Shown here one piece after another: positions 61,236 through 64,000 of a stretch of 64,000 nucleotides of DNA. The notes under the pieces are model-generated. The model saw nothing but the letters and a program-made list of their open reading frames with translations. It ran no database searches and was not told the DNA's origin. The DNA is taken from contig JAJQDT010000096.1 of NCBI GenBank assembly GCA_021202075.1, positions 1 to 64,000 of the forward strand, in the 5' to 3' direction. The stretch is from Lachnospiraceae bacterium. GTDB lineage: Bacteria > Bacillota > Clostridia > Lachnospirales > Lachnospiraceae. Both the position numbers and the translations under genes were made by a program. Every line of letters begins with the position of its first letter. Positions within the stretch are counted from its first letter, which is position 1.

Positions 61236-62708
61236 TTATATGTGAAATTTCTCCGTCGGCCATGTCAGCTTCATGCTGTCAGAGAAATCGTGGTAAATCG
61301 TCTCATAGGTTCTTTTCATATCTTCAATGCGATACTTCGCCATCACGCGGCGGTATCCGGCCTCTCCCATCTCGCGGCGGCGCCCGGGATTCCTTGCCAT
61401 TTCTACCATCGCCCGCGCGATCTCCTCCACGTTCATGATGTGGGTCAGGATCCCCGCCTGGCCAAAATCATCATTCTCACCGTATATCAGGCCATAGCAA
61501 TTCCCCACATCTGTTGCGATTACCGGGCGGCGGGCGGCGTAGCTTTCCAGGATCGTCAGCGGCTGTCCCTCGCTGATACTCGTCAGAATCGTCACATCCA
61601 TCCTGCCAAGATAGTCCTTCACATCAATCCTGCCAGTAAAGATCACATCGGATACGCCCAGCGCCTTTACCAGGTCAAAACATTCCTGCGCGTAAACCTT
61701 GTCCTCATCGCTTGGACCCATGATCCACAGCTTCATACCAGGCTCCATCTTTTTCGCAAAAGCAAACGCCTGAATCATTGTCTTGACATCCTTGATCGGC
61801 GTCACGCGCAGCACCGCGCCGATGTTGACGGTATCTTTTTCCTCCTCCGGCTTGCCCGGAAGGTTCATCAGGCGCTGCGTATTGATCCCGTTCGGCGTTA
61901 CCATGGTCTTTTCCGGAGGACAGCCCAGCTCCATCTGAAGCTCCCGCGCGTGCTCAAACAGGCTCGTGACCAGATCCGCCCTCTGGTAAGCCAGATCTGA
62001 TAGCTTATGGAACTGGTCAATCCAGATATTTTTATAAATCCCGGTCACCCACTTTGCCTTGATCAGCTCCTCCTCGCGCTCCCTGGTGTAAATCCCGTGT
62101 TCGGAAATCATCAGGCGGCAGCCGTAGAAATACTTCGCCATGCTTCCAAGGACGCCTGAATAACCGGTCGCAACGCAATGGTACAGATCTGCCCGAGGGA
62201 CCTCGGACTGCATTGTGAGGAACAACGGCAGGTAAATGGAACGCATCGTCCACAGAAAATCCGAAAAGACAATCTGTGAATAATTCAGCCGGTAGCAGTC
62301 TGACACCGCCTGCAGAAAATCCTCCCCCATCAAAAGATCATCTATCGAAAGAACTTTGCGCTGCAGCAGATCAAACAGAGTATTCCAGTCCGTCTCCTGA
62401 TTCAGGATCATGCTGCGGAGTGCCTGGTATTCTTTCTTTTTCAACCGTTTCGTATGGCGTCTCCCCCGGCGGGTACTCCAGTCCTGATCCTCCAGGTAGA
62501 CTGCGTGCACCTCTGTGACATTCTCCGGCAGCGTATAGGCAAAATCTGCTCCCACGGAGCGGTTCGCCACCACCGAGAGTACAATAAACTCGTGGTTCGG
62601 CAGCGACTGAATCAGGCTGTGTACCCACCCGGAAACGCCTCCGACCACATAAGGATAGCAGCCTTCCGCTACAATGCATATTTTCGTAACCGGCACCTCC
62701 CCTGGCAT
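61236..62708 (-). CDS. pelF: PelF-type glycosyltransferase
   Basis: A 490-residue GT4 enzyme. The N-terminal KICIVAEGCYPYVVGGVSGW is the PelF hallmark, and MISEHGIYTREREEELIKAK, TPNGINTQRLM, VLRVTPIKDVKTMIQAF and LTSISEGQPLTILESYAARR follow. PelF is soluble and polymerises an N-acetylhexosamine from a UDP-sugar. The start at 62708 is the first ATG but has only a weak GGAAG; start codons a few residues later (GTG 62696) are possible. It overlaps nothing and lies 10 bp after the partial upstream gene. Confidence 0.9.
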   Translation of the reverse strand: MPGEVPVTKICIVAEGCYPYVVGGVSGWVHSLIQSLPNHEFIVLSVVANRSVGADFAYTLPENVTEVHAVYLEDQDWSTRRGRRHTKRLKKKEYQALRSMILNQETDWNTLFDLLQRKVLSIDDLLMGEDFLQAVSDCYRLNYSQIVFSDFLWTMRSIYLPLFLTMQSEVPRADLYHCVATGYSGVLGSMAKYFYGCRLMISEHGIYTREREEELIKAKWVTGIYKNIWIDQFHKLSDLAYQRADLVTSLFEHARELQMELGCPPEKTMVTPNGINTQRLMNLPGKPEEEKDTVNIGAVLRVTPIKDVKTMIQAFAFAKKMEPGMKLWIMGPSDEDKVYAQECFDLVKALGVSDVIFTGRIDVKDYLGRMDVTILTSISEGQPLTILESYAARRPVIATDVGNCYGLIYGENDDFGQAGILTHIMNVEEIARAMVEMARNPGRRREMGEAGYRRVMAKYRIEDMKRTYETIYHDFSDSMKLTWPTEKFHI

Positions 62709-62718
62709 GATCTTCCGG

Positions 62719-64000
62719 TCAATAGTAATACAAATCTGTCGAATTTTCCAGTATTATTTTGACATTTTGCTCATTTACTTCAATCAAATATACGTCCGTC
62801 TCGATTTCCTCCCAGCTGCCGCCCTCAACGGAAACGATTTCCTCTCCGTTCGTGCGAAGAAGGAACCACGCCGTATCGCTAAGTCCCATCGTCGTAAGAG
62901 AAATCGTGTCCCCCTCGCGCGTATCCGTATAGTCCAGGGACAGAAATGCACGCACCCGTTCATCGCTCTCAGAGAGCGTCGTCCGCTCAAAGTCAGCAAA
63001 CGCTTTCCAGTAAGTGCCGATGTTGCCGGAAAAATCTTCATACAGATTTTCCCAGTGATCGGATTCATCCTCCGGCCAGAGCACTCTCGTCAGATCCAGG
63101 GAGATGGTCGAATATCCCAGTGCCGTCTCCAGGGCGCGGAGCGTCAGATCCTCTGAAAAGGTATGGCTGTAAGCGTCGCTGGTAATTCCCTGTACGGTGA
63201 TCGTCTCATTGATATAATCGAGCAGATGGCAGTCCTCTGTGTCTGCGGTAACCACCGTCGTGACATTTTCCAGATACGTCCCGTCAGCCGCCTCCCCGGT
63301 CAGCGCGGCTGCCTCTTCAAGCTGACCCTCGGCAGCATACAGAACGCCATACTGGTAAGCACTTCCCGATGCTTCCCAGAAAGCCTTATCCTGCGAGGAC
63401 GCCTCCGCCAGAGCCGCCCCGTCCGTCCGCCAGAGGGACAGCCCCATTTCCGCGCTCTGTTCTTTCAGATATTTCAGGTAGTAAACCAGATCATCCGTAT
63501 CCGGCTCGTTTATGCCAGAAGAATCTGTCCGCACAGACAGCAGGCAGGTCAGCACAAAACCGGAATCCTCTGAAATCGCGGCCAGTCCCGGGAAAATCAC
63601 ATCCCGGAAAAGCTGAATAGAATCCCGGCTGTAGACCGTCTGCATTTCGGCTCTGTTTTCCGAAGCCAGTACCGGCCCGTTCACAATTACCAGATTCTGC
63701 GCATTGACAATCGGATAAATATCATAGTCATACATTTCAGAAACCATCGCGGTCAGGAAGCCAGGTCCGCCCAGCCCCTCCAGATAATCCCCGCATACCG
63801 CAAAGACATAGGCGTTCCCATACGATGACCGCCAGATCAGGGCCGGATAGGGGTCCGTTTCGGAATCCGCTTCCTCCATCATCCCGGCCATATAAACCTT
63901 TGTCCTCGACCCGGTCTGGTACCAGGGAGCCGTAAGCTCCAGATCCTGCCGTTCCTCCTTTTCTTCGTCTTCCGCAATATATTCCACTTTTCCGCCGATC
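62719..64000 (-). CDS. large protein upstream of pelF, DUF2194-like, partial
   Basis: 427 codons are visible; the frame continues past the end of the window, so the N-terminus is missing. The sequence (PALIWRSSYGNAYVFAVCGD, MVSEMYDYDIYPIVNAQNLV, LRTNGEEIVSVEGGSWEEIE) resembles the DUF2194/PelA-like proteins that precede PelF in Gram-positive Pel loci. There is no membrane helix in the visible part. A role in polymer modification or export is inferred from position. The stop is 10 bp before pelF. Confidence 0.55.
   Translation of the reverse strand, partial: IGGKVEYIAEDEEKEERQDLELTAPWYQTGSRTKVYMAGMMEEADSETDPYPALIWRSSYGNAYVFAVCGDYLEGLGGPGFLTAMVSEMYDYDIYPIVNAQNLVIVNGPVLASENRAEMQTVYSRDSIQLFRDVIFPGLAAISEDSGFVLTCLLSVRTDSSGINEPDTDDLVYYLKYLKEQSAEMGLSLWRTDGAALAEASSQDKAFWEASGSAYQYGVLYAAEGQLEEAAALTGEAADGTYLENVTTVVTADTEDCHLLDYINETITVQGITSDAYSHTFSEDLTLRALETALGYSTISLDLTRVLWPEDESDHWENLYEDFSGNIGTYWKAFADFERTTLSESDERVRAFLSLDYTDTREGDTISLTTMGLSDTAWFLLRTNGEEIVSVEGGSWEEIETDVYLIEVNEQNVKIILENSTDLYYY

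Noticed and set aside
60786-62000. 404-codon plus-strand frame over pelF/pelG
   Set aside because: Antisense to genes with full family motifs and no initiation signal.

Overview
The window looks like a chromosomal segment of a Gram-positive anaerobe in the Clostridia, most likely Lachnospiraceae. The grounds are a FabK-type fatty acid operon, YesM/YesN two-component regulation of a sugar locus, a YARHG protein, remnants of Rpn-type nucleases, a type Ic aspartate aminotransferase and purine-rich ribosome binding sites on nearly every gene. This placement comes from gene content, not from a database search. I found no tRNA, rRNA, CRISPR array or intact transposase.

Layout. 0.2-1.0 kb: C-terminal remnant of a type I restriction HsdR subunit. 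1.3-6.3 kb (minus): fatty acid operon acpP-fabK-fabD-fabG-fabF-fabZ, without fabH or acetyl-CoA carboxylase genes. 6.4-7.3 kb: ECF sigma factor and membrane partner. 7.4-8.2 kb: truncated Rpn-type protein. 8.5-20.1 kb: mannoside utilisation locus (solute-binding protein, two permeases, ManA, GH38 mannosidase, HAD phosphatase) with a divergent YesM/YesN pair. 20.3-25.9 kb (plus): an oversized MutS2, an orphan OmpR-type regulator with a degenerate receiver, and a secreted YARHG protein. 26.2-29.5 kb (minus): two CobW/COG0523-type GTPases, one with a very long His-rich stretch, and a CxxCxxCC protein; this is probably a metal-handling operon. 29.8-33.0 kb: Rpn remnant and a polar amino acid ABC importer. 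33.2-43.0 kb: zinc-ribbon membrane protein, aspartate aminotransferase, zincin, CmpB-like membrane protein with hendecad coiled coil, TelA/XpaC pair and Asp/Glu racemase.

43.5-53.7 kb is the most unusual region. It holds a SipW-like S26 peptidase, a PqqD/HprK-kinase fusion, an ABC exporter, two small Ser/Thr/Gly-rich proteins that share a leader-like N-terminus, a nucleotidyltransferase, a flippase, a Stealth-type sugar-phosphate transferase and a stand-alone PqqD protein. I infer a peptide modification and export system joined to cell-surface glycan enzymes, and I cannot match it to a described pathway. 53.8-64.0 kb: a Pel-like exopolysaccharide operon (PelF, PelG, two glycosyltransferases, DUF2304) flanked by two DUF4832-type paralogues.

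Two themes run across the window. First, conserved enzymes (FabD, MutS2, the COG0523 GTPase, an ABC exporter, a DUF4832 protein) carry in-frame low-complexity insertions, several made of short tandem repeats. Second, intergenic regions hold families of dispersed palindromic repeats.
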